Source of the DNA: Streptomyces sp. S465
GTDB lineage: Bacteria > Actinomycetota > Actinomycetes > Streptomycetales > Streptomycetaceae
Reading direction: 5' to 3'
Assembly (NCBI RefSeq): GCF_026898115.1
Contig: NZ_CP114036.1
Span: 4,024,001-4,088,000 of the forward strand
DNA length: 64,000 nt
Both the position numbers and the translations under genes were made by a program. Shown here in pieces: positions 17,251-25,670 of the stretch (within the stretch, counting starts at the first letter, position 1; every line of letters starts with the position of its first letter). The notes below the pieces were generated by a model. The model ran no database searches. It had not been told where the DNA came from and saw only the letters and a program-made list of their open reading frames with translations.

Positions 17251-17280
17251 ATTGTCAACAATTTCATCAACAGTTAGGTT
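17251..17280 (+). promoter_or_regulatory. promoter and GntR-type operator of the ligJ-ligI-like operon
   Basis: TTGTCA (-35, 17252-17257; 5/6 to TTGACA) and TAGGTT (-10, 17275-17280) are 17 bp apart. ATTGT-CA-ACAAT at 17251-17262 is an inverted repeat covering the -35 box. Its (T)TGT-N2-ACA(A) pattern is typical of FadR-type GntR regulators. No GntR gene lies in the window, so the repressor would be encoded elsewhere. Confidence 0.65.
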
Positions 17281-17315
17281 GCGAGAGACCCCACGCCACC
17301 GAAGGACAACAGCGA

Positions 17316-18341
17316 ATGATCATCGACTGCCATGGCCACTTCACCACCGCGCCGCCGGCGCTGGAGGCATGGCGCACCCAGCAGATCAACGGACTCACCG
17401 ACCCCGCTCTCTCCCCCGCCCGCGCCGACCTCCGCATCAGCGACGACGAGCTGCGCGAGAGCATCGAGCCGAACCAGCTCCGCCTGATGGACGAACGCGG
17501 CATCGACATGACCGTCTTCTCGCCGCGCGCGTCCTTCATGGCCCACCACATCGGTGATTTCGGCACCTCCGCCGAGTGGGCGGCCATCTGCAACGAGCTG
17601 TGCTACCGCGTCAGCCGGCTCTACCCGGAGCGCTTCGTCCCCGCCGCGATGCTTCCGCAGTCGCCCGGCGTCGACCCGGCCACCTGCGTGCCCGAGCTCA
17701 TCCGCTGTGTGGAGGAGTACGGGGCCGTGGCGGTCAACCTCAACCCCGATCCCTCGGGCGGCCACTGGACGGCCCCGCCGCTGACCGACCGCTCGTGGTA
17801 CCCCGTCTACGAGAAGCTGGTGGAGTACGACGTCCCGGCGATGGTGCATGTGAGCACCAGCGTCAACCCCGCGTTCCACACCACCGGGGCGCACTACCTC
17901 AACGCCGACACGACGGCGTTCATGCAGCTGGTGCAGGGCGACCTGTTCGCCGACTTCCCCACCCTGCGCCTGATCATCCCGCATGGCGGCGGTGCCGTTC
18001 CGTATCACTGGGGCCGGTTCCGCGGCCTGGCGATGGCGCTCGGCAAGCCGGCCCTGGAGGAGCACGTCCTGGGCAATGTGTTCTTCGACACGTGCGTCTA
18101 CCACCAGCCCGGCAGCAACCTCCTCTACGAGGTCATCCCGGCCCGGAACATCCTCTTCGCCTCGGAGATGATCGGCGCCGTGCGCTCCGTCGACCCCCGT
18201 ACCGGCCGGCACTTCGACGACACCCGCCGCTACGCCGAGGCCGCCGGGCTCTCCACGGAGGATCTGGCCGACATATTCGAACGTAACGCCCGCACTGTCT
18301 ACCCTCGCCTGGACGCGCTGCTGAAGAAGCAGGACCGCTGA
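17316..18341 (+). CDS. amidohydrolase, probable 4-oxalomesaconate hydratase (LigJ-like)
   Basis: The 341-residue amidohydrolase-2 family protein begins MIIDCHGH, the metal-binding HxH strand, followed by FTTAPPALEAW as I recall from LigJ-type hydratases. Later IIPHGGGAVPYHWGRF holds the third metal-type His, and LFASEMIGAV replaces the usual Asp strand. LigJ adds water to 4-oxalomesaconate in the protocatechuate/gallate meta-cleavage route. The next gene encodes a LigI-like lactonase whose product is that substrate, which supports the assignment. Alternatives in the same superfamily are ACMSD or resorcylate decarboxylases. The ATG at 17316 has GAAGGA 10 nt upstream. The gene belongs to a three-gene operon behind a GntR-type site. 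Confidence 0.65.
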   Translation: MIIDCHGHFTTAPPALEAWRTQQINGLTDPALSPARADLRISDDELRESIEPNQLRLMDERGIDMTVFSPRASFMAHHIGDFGTSAEWAAICNELCYRVSRLYPERFVPAAMLPQSPGVDPATCVPELIRCVEEYGAVAVNLNPDPSGGHWTAPPLTDRSWYPVYEKLVEYDVPAMVHVSTSVNPAFHTTGAHYLNADTTAFMQLVQGDLFADFPTLRLIIPHGGGAVPYHWGRFRGLAMALGKPALEEHVLGNVFFDTCVYHQPGSNLLYEVIPARNILFASEMIGAVRSVDPRTGRHFDDTRRYAEAAGLSTEDLADIFERNARTVYPRLDALLKKQDR

Positions 18342-18381
18342 TGGCCACCGCAGGGCCGCGCATCCGCCCGGAGGAGCCCTC

Positions 18382-19302
18382 ATGAGCACCCTTTCCCCCA
18401 AGACCCCGGGCTGGCTGGACTGGTACGCCAACCCGTCCGAGCCCGCCTTCACCCTCCCGCCGGGCACCGTCGACGCCCACTGCCACGTCTTCGGTCCGCA
18501 GGCCGCGTTCCCCTTCGCCCCCGAGCGCAAGTACACCCCCTGCGACGGCGGCAAGGACGATCTCTTCGCCCTCCGCGACCACCTCGGGGTCAGCCGCAAT
18601 GTGATCGTCCAGGCCACCTGCCACGGGGCGGACAACAGCGCCATGGTCGACGCCGTCCAGTCGTCCGGCGGCCGGGCGCGCGGTATCGCGACCGTGCGCC
18701 CGGACGTCACCGACGCCGAGCTGCGCCGACTGGACGCGGCGGGGGTGCGCGGGGTGCGCTTCACCTTTCTGAAGCGCCTGGCCGATGCCGCGCCCCAGGA
18801 CGCCCTGATGACCGTCGCCAAGAAGATCGCCCCGCTCGGCTGGCATGTCGTCCTCTACTTCGAGAGCAACGACCTGCCCGAGCTGGAACGTTTCTTCGGC
18901 TCACTGCCCACCCCCCTGGTGGTGGACCACATGGGCCGGCCGGATGTGACCCGGCCGGCCGAGGGACCGGACTTCACCCGCTTCCTGCGGTTCGTCGAGC
19001 GCAACGAGGTGTGGGTCAAGGTGACCTGCCCCGAGCGCCTGAGCGTCACCGGTCCCGCCGCGCTGAACGCGGAGCGCCACCCCTACACCGATGTCGTGCC
19101 CTTCGCCCGCCGCACGGTCGAGGAGTTCCCCGACCAGGTGCTGTGGGGCACGGACTGGCCGCACCCCAACCTCACCGACCACATGCCGGACGACGGGCTG
19201 CTGGTCGACTACGTGCCCCAGGTGGCGGTCACCGCCGAGCAGCAGCGGAAGCTGCTGGTCGACAACCCCATGAGGCTCTACTGGCCCGGCGAAACCGCCT
19301 GA
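18382..19302 (+). CDS. ligI: 2-pyrone-4,6-dicarboxylate lactonase-like amidohydrolase (LigI-like)
   Basis: The 306-residue cytosolic protein belongs to amidohydrolase COG3618. TVDAHCHVFGPQAAFPFAPERKY is the hallmark N-terminus of 2-pyrone-4,6-dicarboxylate lactonases (the HxH pair and the following FP...RKYTP loop); VVDHMGRPD and LWGTDWPHPN provide the remaining active-site His and Asp. These enzymes are metal-independent and hydrolyse PDC to 4-oxalomesaconate. The neighbours, a LigJ-like hydratase and an MFS aromatic/dicarboxylate permease, give a short pathway for an imported pyrone or a related lactone. No ring-cleavage dioxygenase or aldolase is visible here. Confidence 0.78.
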   Translation: MSTLSPKTPGWLDWYANPSEPAFTLPPGTVDAHCHVFGPQAAFPFAPERKYTPCDGGKDDLFALRDHLGVSRNVIVQATCHGADNSAMVDAVQSSGGRARGIATVRPDVTDAELRRLDAAGVRGVRFTFLKRLADAAPQDALMTVAKKIAPLGWHVVLYFESNDLPELERFFGSLPTPLVVDHMGRPDVTRPAEGPDFTRFLRFVERNEVWVKVTCPERLSVTGPAALNAERHPYTDVVPFARRTVEEFPDQVLWGTDWPHPNLTDHMPDDGLLVDYVPQVAVTAEQQRKLLVDNPMRLYWPGETA

Positions 19303-19398
19303 TCCCTGCCCCCTCCCCCGCTCCGCCCCCTCCCCTCCCCCAGGTGTCTCCCCGGTCTCCCCCTCCCCGTTTCCCGCCTCTCCTCACAAGGGCCGCAC

Positions 19399-20751
19399 AT
19401 GCACCATTCCAATGCGGTGAACCGGCTGAACAGACTCCCCATAGCCCGGTTTCACAAGATCACCCTGCTGGCCGTCTCCTTCGCCTACTTCTTCGAGTTC
19501 GCGGACATCAACACCTTCGCGACCACCGCCCCCCAGCTCGTGGACCTGTGGGGCATCACGGTGGACCAGGTCGCCTATGTGACCTCGCTGTCGTTCGTCG
19601 GCATGTTCATCGGCTCGGTCGTCGCGAGCACCATCGCCGACCGGTGGGGCCGCAAGAACGCACTGATCTACACCACGCTGTGTTTCGGCGTCTTCTCCCT
19701 GGCCTCGGCCTTCTCCTGGGACATCGTCTCGATGGGCGTCTTCCGGGTGCTCACCTCGGCGGGGCTGGCCGCGATGACCGTCGTGGCGGTCATCTACGTC
19801 AATGAGGTCTATCCGGCCGCCGTACGCGGCAAGTACCAGGCGTACGCGATCGTCATCGGCATCTGCGGCACCCCCGCCACCAACCTCATCGCCAGCGCCG
19901 TCGTACCGCTCACCGACTGGTCATGGCGGCTGGTCTACCTGTGGGGCTCCCTCGGCCTCCTCTTCGTCTTCTTCACCCGGCACCTCAAGGAGTCCCCCCG
20001 CTGGCACGAGAGCAGGGGCGAGTACGGCGCGGCGGACGCGATCCTCACCGAGATCGAGGCCCAGGTCGCCCTGGAGAAGGGCCCGCTCCCCGAGGCCCCG
20101 CCGCCGATCGACGAGGCACGGCCCGCCAAGGCGTCGCCGCGCCTGCTGCTGAAGAAGAAGTACCTCGGGCCGACCGTTCTGCTCGCGGTGGTGTGGGTGA
20201 CCCAGACCATCGGCTTCTTCGGCTACTCGAGCTGGGCGCCCACCCTGCTGGCCAAGGAGGGCTTCAGCGTCGAGAAGTCGGTCTTCTACGTGGCCCTCAC
20301 CACCGTGGGCGCCCCGCTCGGCTCACTGCTGGCCGCCCTGGTCACCGACCGGTTCGAGCGCAAATGGTGTCTGGTGGCCTTCGGCACGGTGATCGCGCTC
20401 TGCGGTCTGCTGTACGGACTGACCTTCAACCCGATCCTGATCGTGGTCTTCGGCTTCCTGGTGAACTTTTTCGAGCGCGGCTACACGGCCCTGGGGTACG
20501 CCTACTCCCCCGAGCTGTTCGACACCCAGAGCCGCTCGCTGGGGACGGGCGTCTCCTACGGGCTCGGCCGCCTCTCGAACGCCGCAGGACCGCTGATCAT
20601 CGCGGGCCTCTACCACCGCACCGGCTATCAGAGCGTCTTCCTGTTCATCGCGGCCACCTGGATCCTGGGCGCCGTCGCCCTGGCGATCTTCGGCCCCAGG
20701 ACCCGTCCGGCCCGGACGGCGGCGGCGGAACGGCCCCGAGCGGTCGTCTGA
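19399..20751 (+). CDS. MFS transporter, aromatic acid/dicarboxylate type
   Basis: The 450-residue permease has about 12 predicted helices, a conserved loop 2-3 (ADRWGRKNALIYTT) and the sugar/acid-transporter pattern NEVYPAAVRGKYQAY after helix 4. A charged central loop (HLKESPRWHESRGEYGAADAI) separates the two halves, and DRFERKW begins the second-half repeat. It is the third gene of the LigJ/LigI-like operon and probably imports the pathway substrate. A C-rich polypyrimidine tract (19303-19398) precedes it, with AAGGG before the ATG. Confidence 0.85.
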   Translation: MHHSNAVNRLNRLPIARFHKITLLAVSFAYFFEFADINTFATTAPQLVDLWGITVDQVAYVTSLSFVGMFIGSVVASTIADRWGRKNALIYTTLCFGVFSLASAFSWDIVSMGVFRVLTSAGLAAMTVVAVIYVNEVYPAAVRGKYQAYAIVIGICGTPATNLIASAVVPLTDWSWRLVYLWGSLGLLFVFFTRHLKESPRWHESRGEYGAADAILTEIEAQVALEKGPLPEAPPPIDEARPAKASPRLLLKKKYLGPTVLLAVVWVTQTIGFFGYSSWAPTLLAKEGFSVEKSVFYVALTTVGAPLGSLLAALVTDRFERKWCLVAFGTVIALCGLLYGLTFNPILIVVFGFLVNFFERGYTALGYAYSPELFDTQSRSLGTGVSYGLGRLSNAAGPLIIAGLYHRTGYQSVFLFIAATWILGAVALAIFGPRTRPARTAAAERPRAVV

Positions 20752-20806
20752 CGGCGTCGTCATGTGGGGGTCACGCGGGCGTAAGGATGCGTCACACTGG
20801 TGTTCC

Positions 20807-21457
20807 GTGACCAGCCAACCGCCTTCCGCCCGCGTCGTCCTGCTCTCCGGCCCCTCCGGCTCGGGAAAGTCGTCGCTCGCGGCCCGCACCGGGCTGCCCG
20901 TACTCACCCTCGACGACTTCTACAAGGAGGCCGACGACCCGACGCTCCCCCAACTCGCCGGCGGCGGGGGCGCCGACTGGGACTCACCACTGTCCTGGGA
21001 CGCGGACGCGGCGGTCGCGGCGATCGAGGCACTGTGCCGTACGTCACGGGCCACCGTGCCGCTGTACGACATCGCCACCAGCTCCCGCGTCGGTGAGGAG
21101 TCGCTGGACATCGGGCAGACACCACTGCTCATCGCCGAGGGCATCTTCGCCGCCGACATCATCGGGCGGTGTGCCGACCTCGGGGTGCTCGCGGACGCGC
21201 TCTGTCTGCGCGGCCGTCCGTCCACGACCTTCCGGCGCAGGCTGCTGCGCGACCTGCGGGAGGGCCGTAAGTCGGCGCCGTATCTGGTGCGGCGCGGCTG
21301 GCGGCTGATGCGCGCGGAGCGCGGCATCGTGGCCCGGCAGACGGCCCTGGGCGCGTACGCGTGCGGCAAGGACGTGGCGATGGGCCGGATAGCGGCCGCG
21401 GCGGCCGGACCACGCATCCCGGCCCCGGGCCCCGCCGCCCAGAAGACACCCGCCTGA
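20807..21457 (+). CDS. uridine kinase family P-loop protein
   Basis: The 216-residue cytosolic kinase has a Walker A loop (LLSGPSGSGKSSLA) at residue 12, then TLDDFYKEADDPTLPQ, the nucleoside-binding segment of uridine kinases, and IAEGIFAADI as the Walker B-like strand. It would phosphorylate uridine or cytidine to the monophosphate, adding to the nucleoside-salvage content of this region. The GTG at 20807 (VTSQPPSAR) is preferred because the longer frame (from 20762) is non-conserved. It does not carry the CTACGCGCGTAG site. A strong hairpin terminator follows. Confidence 0.85.
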   Translation: MTSQPPSARVVLLSGPSGSGKSSLAARTGLPVLTLDDFYKEADDPTLPQLAGGGGADWDSPLSWDADAAVAAIEALCRTSRATVPLYDIATSSRVGEESLDIGQTPLLIAEGIFAADIIGRCADLGVLADALCLRGRPSTTFRRRLLRDLREGRKSAPYLVRRGWRLMRAERGIVARQTALGAYACGKDVAMGRIAAAAAGPRIPAPGPAAQKTPA

Positions 21458-21462
21458 CAACA

Positions 21463-21508
21463 GGTGCGAGGCCGGACAGATCCCCCCTGGACTGTCCGGC
21501 CTCGCACC
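21463..21508. terminator. bidirectional terminator between the uridine kinase gene and sigQ
   Basis: A perfect 17-bp stem (GGTGCGAGGCCGGACAG at 21463-21479 and its complement at 21492-21508) with a 12-nt loop lies between two convergent genes. A pyrimidine-rich tract with several CCCCC and TTT runs continues to about 21580. Confidence 0.85.
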
Positions 21509-21593
21509 CATTTCCCCCGTGTTCCCCCGATTTTTCCTGTTTCCCCCGTTCCCCCCTTTTCCTTTCTCTCCGCCTTCGGTCGTCCCGCCGCCG

Positions 21594-22376
21594 TCAGGCG
21601 ACCAGCTCGCCGAAGGACTCCTCCTGGTCACGGCCGAAGCTGAGGGTCTCGTCCTCGCGCAGCCGGCGCAGCGAGCGCCAGATGCTGCTTTTGACCGTTC
21701 CGACACTGATGTTGAGTATGTCGGCGATTTCCGGGTCTGTCCGGCCCTCGTAGTAGCGCAGCACCAGCATCGTGCGCTGGAGCTCGGGCAGCCGGGCCAG
21801 GGCCTGCCACAGCACGGCGCGCAGCTCGGTGCCGCGCATCGCGTCCTGGTCGCCCACCGTCTCCGGCAGCTCCTCCGTCGGGTACTCGTTGAGCTTGCGC
21901 CGACGCCAGGCGCTGATGTGCAGATTGGTCATGGTGCGGCGCAGATAGCCGCCGACCGCCGCCTTGTCGCTGATCCGGTCCCAGGCCCGGTAGGTCGAGA
22001 ACAGCGCGCTCTGGAGCAGGTCCTCGGCCTCGAAGCGGTCCCCGGTCAGGTGGTAGGCGGTTGCGTACAGGGAGGCGCGGCGCTCCTGGACATAGGCGGT
22101 GAACTCCGCCTCCGACGCGGTACGCCGCTCCCCCTCTGCCTCCCCGTACGAGCTCCCCCCGGGTCCCCCCGGACCCCCGTTGTCCCCCCCGAGGCCGTGC
22201 CCGGCCTCCTTGTCCCCCGTGATCGCGTCAATGGCCACCATGTAAGGAGGCCGCTGACGCCCGGCGCCGCGAGCGCACCCCCGCCCGCTCACGGCACCGG
22301 ACTTCTCGTTGCCCCGACCGGCGTCGTGGAGGCGCGTGCGAACTGCGCTGGTGTGAGTGAAGTGCAGTGTGCTCAT
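21594..22376 (-). CDS. sigQ: SigE-family ECF RNA polymerase sigma factor SigQ
   Basis: The 260-residue protein has sigma region 2 (AEFTAYVQERRASLYATAYHLTGDRFEAEDLLQSALF, residues 90-125) and region 4 with a helix-turn-helix (TDPEIADILNISVGTVKSSIWRSLRRLR) near the C-terminus. The first 85 residues are low-complexity, Gly-rich and poorly conserved, so translation could begin later (an internal ATG at 22241). Divergent pairing with afsQ1 and afsQ2 is the known Streptomyces sigQ arrangement, in which the AfsQ1/Q2 system controls sigQ. An AfsQ1 box lies in the shared promoter region. Confidence 0.9.
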   Translation of the reverse strand: MSTLHFTHTSAVRTRLHDAGRGNEKSGAVSGRGCARGAGRQRPPYMVAIDAITGDKEAGHGLGGDNGGPGGPGGSSYGEAEGERRTASEAEFTAYVQERRASLYATAYHLTGDRFEAEDLLQSALFSTYRAWDRISDKAAVGGYLRRTMTNLHISAWRRRKLNEYPTEELPETVGDQDAMRGTELRAVLWQALARLPELQRTMLVLRYYEGRTDPEIADILNISVGTVKSSIWRSLRRLREDETLSFGRDQEESFGELVA

Positions 22377-22496
22377 GGTCGCGCCCCCGTCGGTGGAGCC
22401 TTGATCGGTTCGCTGCTTGCCGCCCCGGGCCGGTGGTGTTCCGCCCGGTGCACAGAAGACTTTGCCGGGCCAGTTTCATGGGGGTGTCTGCCGACT

Positions 22497-22512
22497 GTCA
22501 CAGCCTCGTCAC
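22497..22512. promoter_or_regulatory. AfsQ1 binding box in the sigQ-afsQ1 intergenic region
   Basis: GTCAC-AGCCTC-GTCAC is an exact match to the AfsQ1 direct-repeat consensus GTnAC-n6-GTnAC known from S. coelicolor. It lies between divergent sigQ (start 22376) and afsQ1 (start 22570), close enough to serve both. Confidence 0.75.
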
Positions 22513-22569
22513 AGGGGATCGCGCCGATGAACCCCCGACGGTCGAACTACAGGCCCCTTGTAGGCCAGA

Positions 22570-23256
22570 ATGACCAACGTGCCTTTCCTGTTGCTGATCG
22601 AGGACGACGACGCCATCCGCACGGCCCTCGAACTCTCGCTGTCCCGCCAGGGCCACCGTGTGGCGACCGCGGCGACGGGCGAGGACGGCCTGAAGCTGCT
22701 GCGTGAGCAGCGGCCGGACCTGATCGTGCTGGATGTGATGCTGCCCGGGATCGACGGCTTCGAGGTGTGCCGCCGGATCCGCCGTACCGACCAGCTGCCG
22801 ATCATCCTGCTGACCGCGCGCAGCGATGACATCGACGTCGTGGTCGGCCTGGAATCGGGTGCCGACGACTATGTGGTCAAACCCGTGCAGGGCCGGGTGC
22901 TGGACGCCCGCATCCGCGCGGTGCTGCGGCGCGGCGAGCGGGAGGCCACCGACTCCGCGGTCTTCGGCAACCTGCTGATCGACCGTGCCGCCATGACGGT
23001 CACCAAGAACGGCGAGGATCTTCAGCTCACCCCCACCGAACTGCGGCTTCTGCTGGAGCTCAGCCGCCGGCCGGGGCAGGCGCTGTCGCGGCAGCAGCTG
23101 CTGCGGCTGGTGTGGGAGCACGACTACCTCGGGGACTCCCGGCTGGTCGACGCGTGCGTACAGCGGCTGCGCGCGAAGGTGGAGGACGTGCCGTCGTCGC
23201 CGACGTTGATCCGTACGGTGCGCGGGGTGGGGTACCGGCTGGACGCGCCACAATGA
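22570..23256 (+). CDS. afsQ1: two-component response regulator AfsQ1
   Basis: The 228-residue OmpR/PhoB-class regulator has a receiver domain (LLLIEDDDAIRTALE, then LDVMLPGIDGFEV with the phospho-acceptor Asp about residue 55, LLTARS, and the conserved Lys in VVKPVQ). A C-terminal winged helix follows (LTPTELRLLLELSRRPGQALSR ... VDACVQRLRAKVE ... TVRGVGYRLD). AfsQ1 links nitrogen-source (glutamate) signals to antibiotic production and development. The ATG at 22570 is used; a GTG at 22579 (VPFLLLIEDD) would match the usual S. coelicolor N-terminus. Its partner kinase follows within 104 bp. Confidence 0.95.
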   Translation: MTNVPFLLLIEDDDAIRTALELSLSRQGHRVATAATGEDGLKLLREQRPDLIVLDVMLPGIDGFEVCRRIRRTDQLPIILLTARSDDIDVVVGLESGADDYVVKPVQGRVLDARIRAVLRRGEREATDSAVFGNLLIDRAAMTVTKNGEDLQLTPTELRLLLELSRRPGQALSRQQLLRLVWEHDYLGDSRLVDACVQRLRAKVEDVPSSPTLIRTVRGVGYRLDAPQ

Positions 23257-23359
23257 GCCACGCACGTGCGGCCACCCACCCGCACCCGACCACGATGCCC
23301 ACACCCCCAGCGAGCGCGCTGGGCGCATACGGGGGCGGAGAAGTACGGAGTTGAGCGCA

Positions 23360-24952
23360 GTGAGCGACGAGCCCGGTCGGGCCCGGGGCTGGGCCGCGGG
23401 GCTCTTGCGGTGGTTCAGCCTCAGGCTGCGGCTGATGCTGGTCTTCGGTCTGGTGGCCCTGACCGCCGCCGTGTCCGCGTCGGCCATCGCGTACTGGCTG
23501 AACCGTGACGCGGTGCTGACCCGCACCCAGGACGCGACGCTGGACGAGTTCCGCAAAGCGCTGAAGGACGACACCGACCCGCTGCCCTCCCGCCCCACCT
23601 GTACCGAATTGCGGGACGCCGCGTTGCGTATGGCGGACAACACCCAGAAGTACGAGGTGCTGCTGATCAGCCGGACCGCGGACGGCAAGAGCTGTTCCGC
23701 GGCCTCGGACAAGGATCTGTTCACGCTCGACGTGGTGCCCGCGTCGCTGCGGCACGCGGTGGACCAGAAGCGTTCGGTGGACCAGGGGAACACCTCCCCG
23801 TACCACCTCTACTGGCAGCGGATCACGCTGGACGGCACCCCGTACCTGGTCGGCGGGGCCACGGTGAACGGCGGCGGGCCGACCGGCTACCTGCTCAAGT
23901 CCCTGGACACCGAGCGCCAGGATCTGAACTCCCTGGCCTGGTCGCTGGGGATCGCCACCGCGCTCGCGCTGATCGGCGCCGCGCTGCTGGCACAGGCCGC
24001 CGCGGCCACGGTGCTGCGGCCGGTGCAGCGGCTCGGGGAGGCGGCGCACCGGCTGGGTGAGGGGCATCTCGACACCCGGTTGCAGGTCTCGGGCTCCGAT
24101 GAGCTGGCCAATCTCTCCCACACCTTCAACCGGGCCGCGGAGCGGCTGCAGAAGCGGGTGGCGGAGCTGTCCGCGCGGGAGGCGTCCAGCCGGCGGTTCG
24201 TCGCGGACATGTCCCATGAGCTGCGCACCCCGCTCACCGCGATCACGGCCGTCACGGAGGTGCTGGAGGAGGAGGCCGATTCGCTCGACCCGATGATCGC
24301 TCCGGCCGTGCAGCTGGTGGTCAGCGAGACCCGGCGGCTGAACGACCTGGTGGAGAACCTGATGGAGGTGACCCGCTTCGACGCGGGCACGGCCCGGCTG
24401 GTGCTCGACGACGTGGACGTCGCCGACCAGGTGACGGCGTGTATCGACGCGCGTGCCTGGCTGGACGCGGTGGAGCTGGACGCGGCGCGCGGGATCGTGG
24501 CCCGGCTGGATCCCCGGCGGCTGGATGTGATCCTGGCGAATCTGATCGGGAACGCGCTCAAGCACGGCGGTTCGCCGGTGCGGGTCTCGGTGCGCACGGA
24601 AACGGAAGACGAAGAAGAGCTGCTGATCAAGGTCCGGGACCACGGTCCGGGCATCCCCGAGGATGTGCTGCCGCACGTCTTCGACCGCTTCTACAAGGCG
24701 AGCGCGTCCCGGCCGCGCTCGGAGGGCAGCGGGCTCGGGCTGTCGATCGCGATGGAGAACGCGCATATCCACGGCGGCGACATCAGCGCCGCGAACTCCG
24801 CGGAGGGCGGGGCCGTCTTCACGCTGCGGCTGCCGATGGACGCCTCCCGGATCGTCGCCGACGGGGCCGGGGACGAGCCCGACGGCAAGGGCGACAGCGG
24901 CGCCAAGGGCGACGGCACGGCCAAGGGCCGGGGCAAGGAGGGCGGGTCATGA
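23360..24952 (+). CDS. afsQ2: sensor histidine kinase AfsQ2
   Basis: The 530-residue membrane kinase has two transmembrane helices (LRLMLVFGLVALTAAVSASAIAY near residue 30 and LGIATALALIGAALLA near 200) flanking an extracellular sensor of about 150 residues. A HAMP linker (LRPVQRLGEAAHRLGEG) leads to the H-box FVADMSHELRTPLTAI (His about residue 285) and the ATPase boxes LIGNALKHGG, RDHGPGIPEDV and GSGLGLSIA. A Gly/Lys/Asp-rich tail of about 35 residues ends the protein. GGAG sits 9 nt before the GTG at 23360; the TTG at 23351 directly abuts it and is less likely. It overlaps the next gene by ATGA. Confidence 0.93.
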   Translation: MSDEPGRARGWAAGLLRWFSLRLRLMLVFGLVALTAAVSASAIAYWLNRDAVLTRTQDATLDEFRKALKDDTDPLPSRPTCTELRDAALRMADNTQKYEVLLISRTADGKSCSAASDKDLFTLDVVPASLRHAVDQKRSVDQGNTSPYHLYWQRITLDGTPYLVGGATVNGGGPTGYLLKSLDTERQDLNSLAWSLGIATALALIGAALLAQAAAATVLRPVQRLGEAAHRLGEGHLDTRLQVSGSDELANLSHTFNRAAERLQKRVAELSAREASSRRFVADMSHELRTPLTAITAVTEVLEEEADSLDPMIAPAVQLVVSETRRLNDLVENLMEVTRFDAGTARLVLDDVDVADQVTACIDARAWLDAVELDAARGIVARLDPRRLDVILANLIGNALKHGGSPVRVSVRTETEDEEELLIKVRDHGPGIPEDVLPHVFDRFYKASASRPRSEGSGLGLSIAMENAHIHGGDISAANSAEGGAVFTLRLPMDASRIVADGAGDEPDGKGDSGAKGDGTAKGRGKEGGS

Positions 24953-25563
24953 GCGGGCGGTGGAGCCGGTCGGCCGCTCTCCTGCTGACCGGCGCGGTCG
25001 CGCTGCTGGCGGCCGGATGCGGGATACGCGGCACCTCGGTGCCGGTGGACGCCGGGCCCGCGCCCTCGCGGGCGTCCTGCCGGACGCCCGAGTCGGAGCG
25101 GACCGCCGAAGGGGCGGGCCACGTCTCCGTACGGATCTATCTGCTGTGCTCCTCACGGATCCTGTCGGTGAGCCGGACCGCCCGGCTGGGCGACGAGAAG
25201 GCTTCGCCGAAGCCGGTGCAGGTCGCCACCGCGCTGCTGGAGCAGCTGCGGCTGCCGCCGACGGCGGCGGAGTCCGCGGCCGGGTTCTCCACCGCGGTGG
25301 AGGACTGGGTGGAGATCTCCGGTCCGGCCCAGGACGACCCGGACCGCGCGCTGCGGCTGAACCGGCCGCCGGAGGAGATCCAGTCGCTCGCGCTCGCCCA
25401 GATCGTCTGTACCTTCGCGGACACCACGGTGGCCGACGAGGACGGCAAGGTGGTGCTCGGCGGACCGGACAGCCAGCGGGACCCGCTCAAGGCGTACCAG
25501 TGCACCGAGGAGATGCGCCGCAATCCCGGCACCGCGGTCAACTCCGGGGTCCTGGTGTCCTGA
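24949..25563 (+). CDS. lipoprotein of the afsQ operon
   Basis: This 204-residue secreted lipoprotein has a signal peptide with an Arg-containing start (MSGRWSRSAALLLTGAVAL) and lipobox LAAGC. The mature part has several Cys residues (CRTPESER, YLLCSSRI, IVCTFAD, QCTEEM) and a GerMN-like repeat feel around VQVATALLEQLRLPP, but no definite domain. The ATG overlaps the afsQ2 stop, so it is translationally coupled to the kinase. It may be a sensory accessory, and the equivalent gene follows afsQ2 in S. coelicolor. Confidence 0.85.
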   Translation: MSGRWSRSAALLLTGAVALLAAGCGIRGTSVPVDAGPAPSRASCRTPESERTAEGAGHVSVRIYLLCSSRILSVSRTARLGDEKASPKPVQVATALLEQLRLPPTAAESAAGFSTAVEDWVEISGPAQDDPDRALRLNRPPEEIQSLALAQIVCTFADTTVADEDGKVVLGGPDSQRDPLKAYQCTEEMRRNPGTAVNSGVLVS

Positions 25564-25670
25564 TCCGTCACCGGTTGGCACCGTCCCGTCCCGGGTCGGC
25601 GACCAGTCGGTAACAAGGTGCTGACCAGCGGGGCACGGGCGGAACCACGACCCCCGCACCCGGCGTCCTG

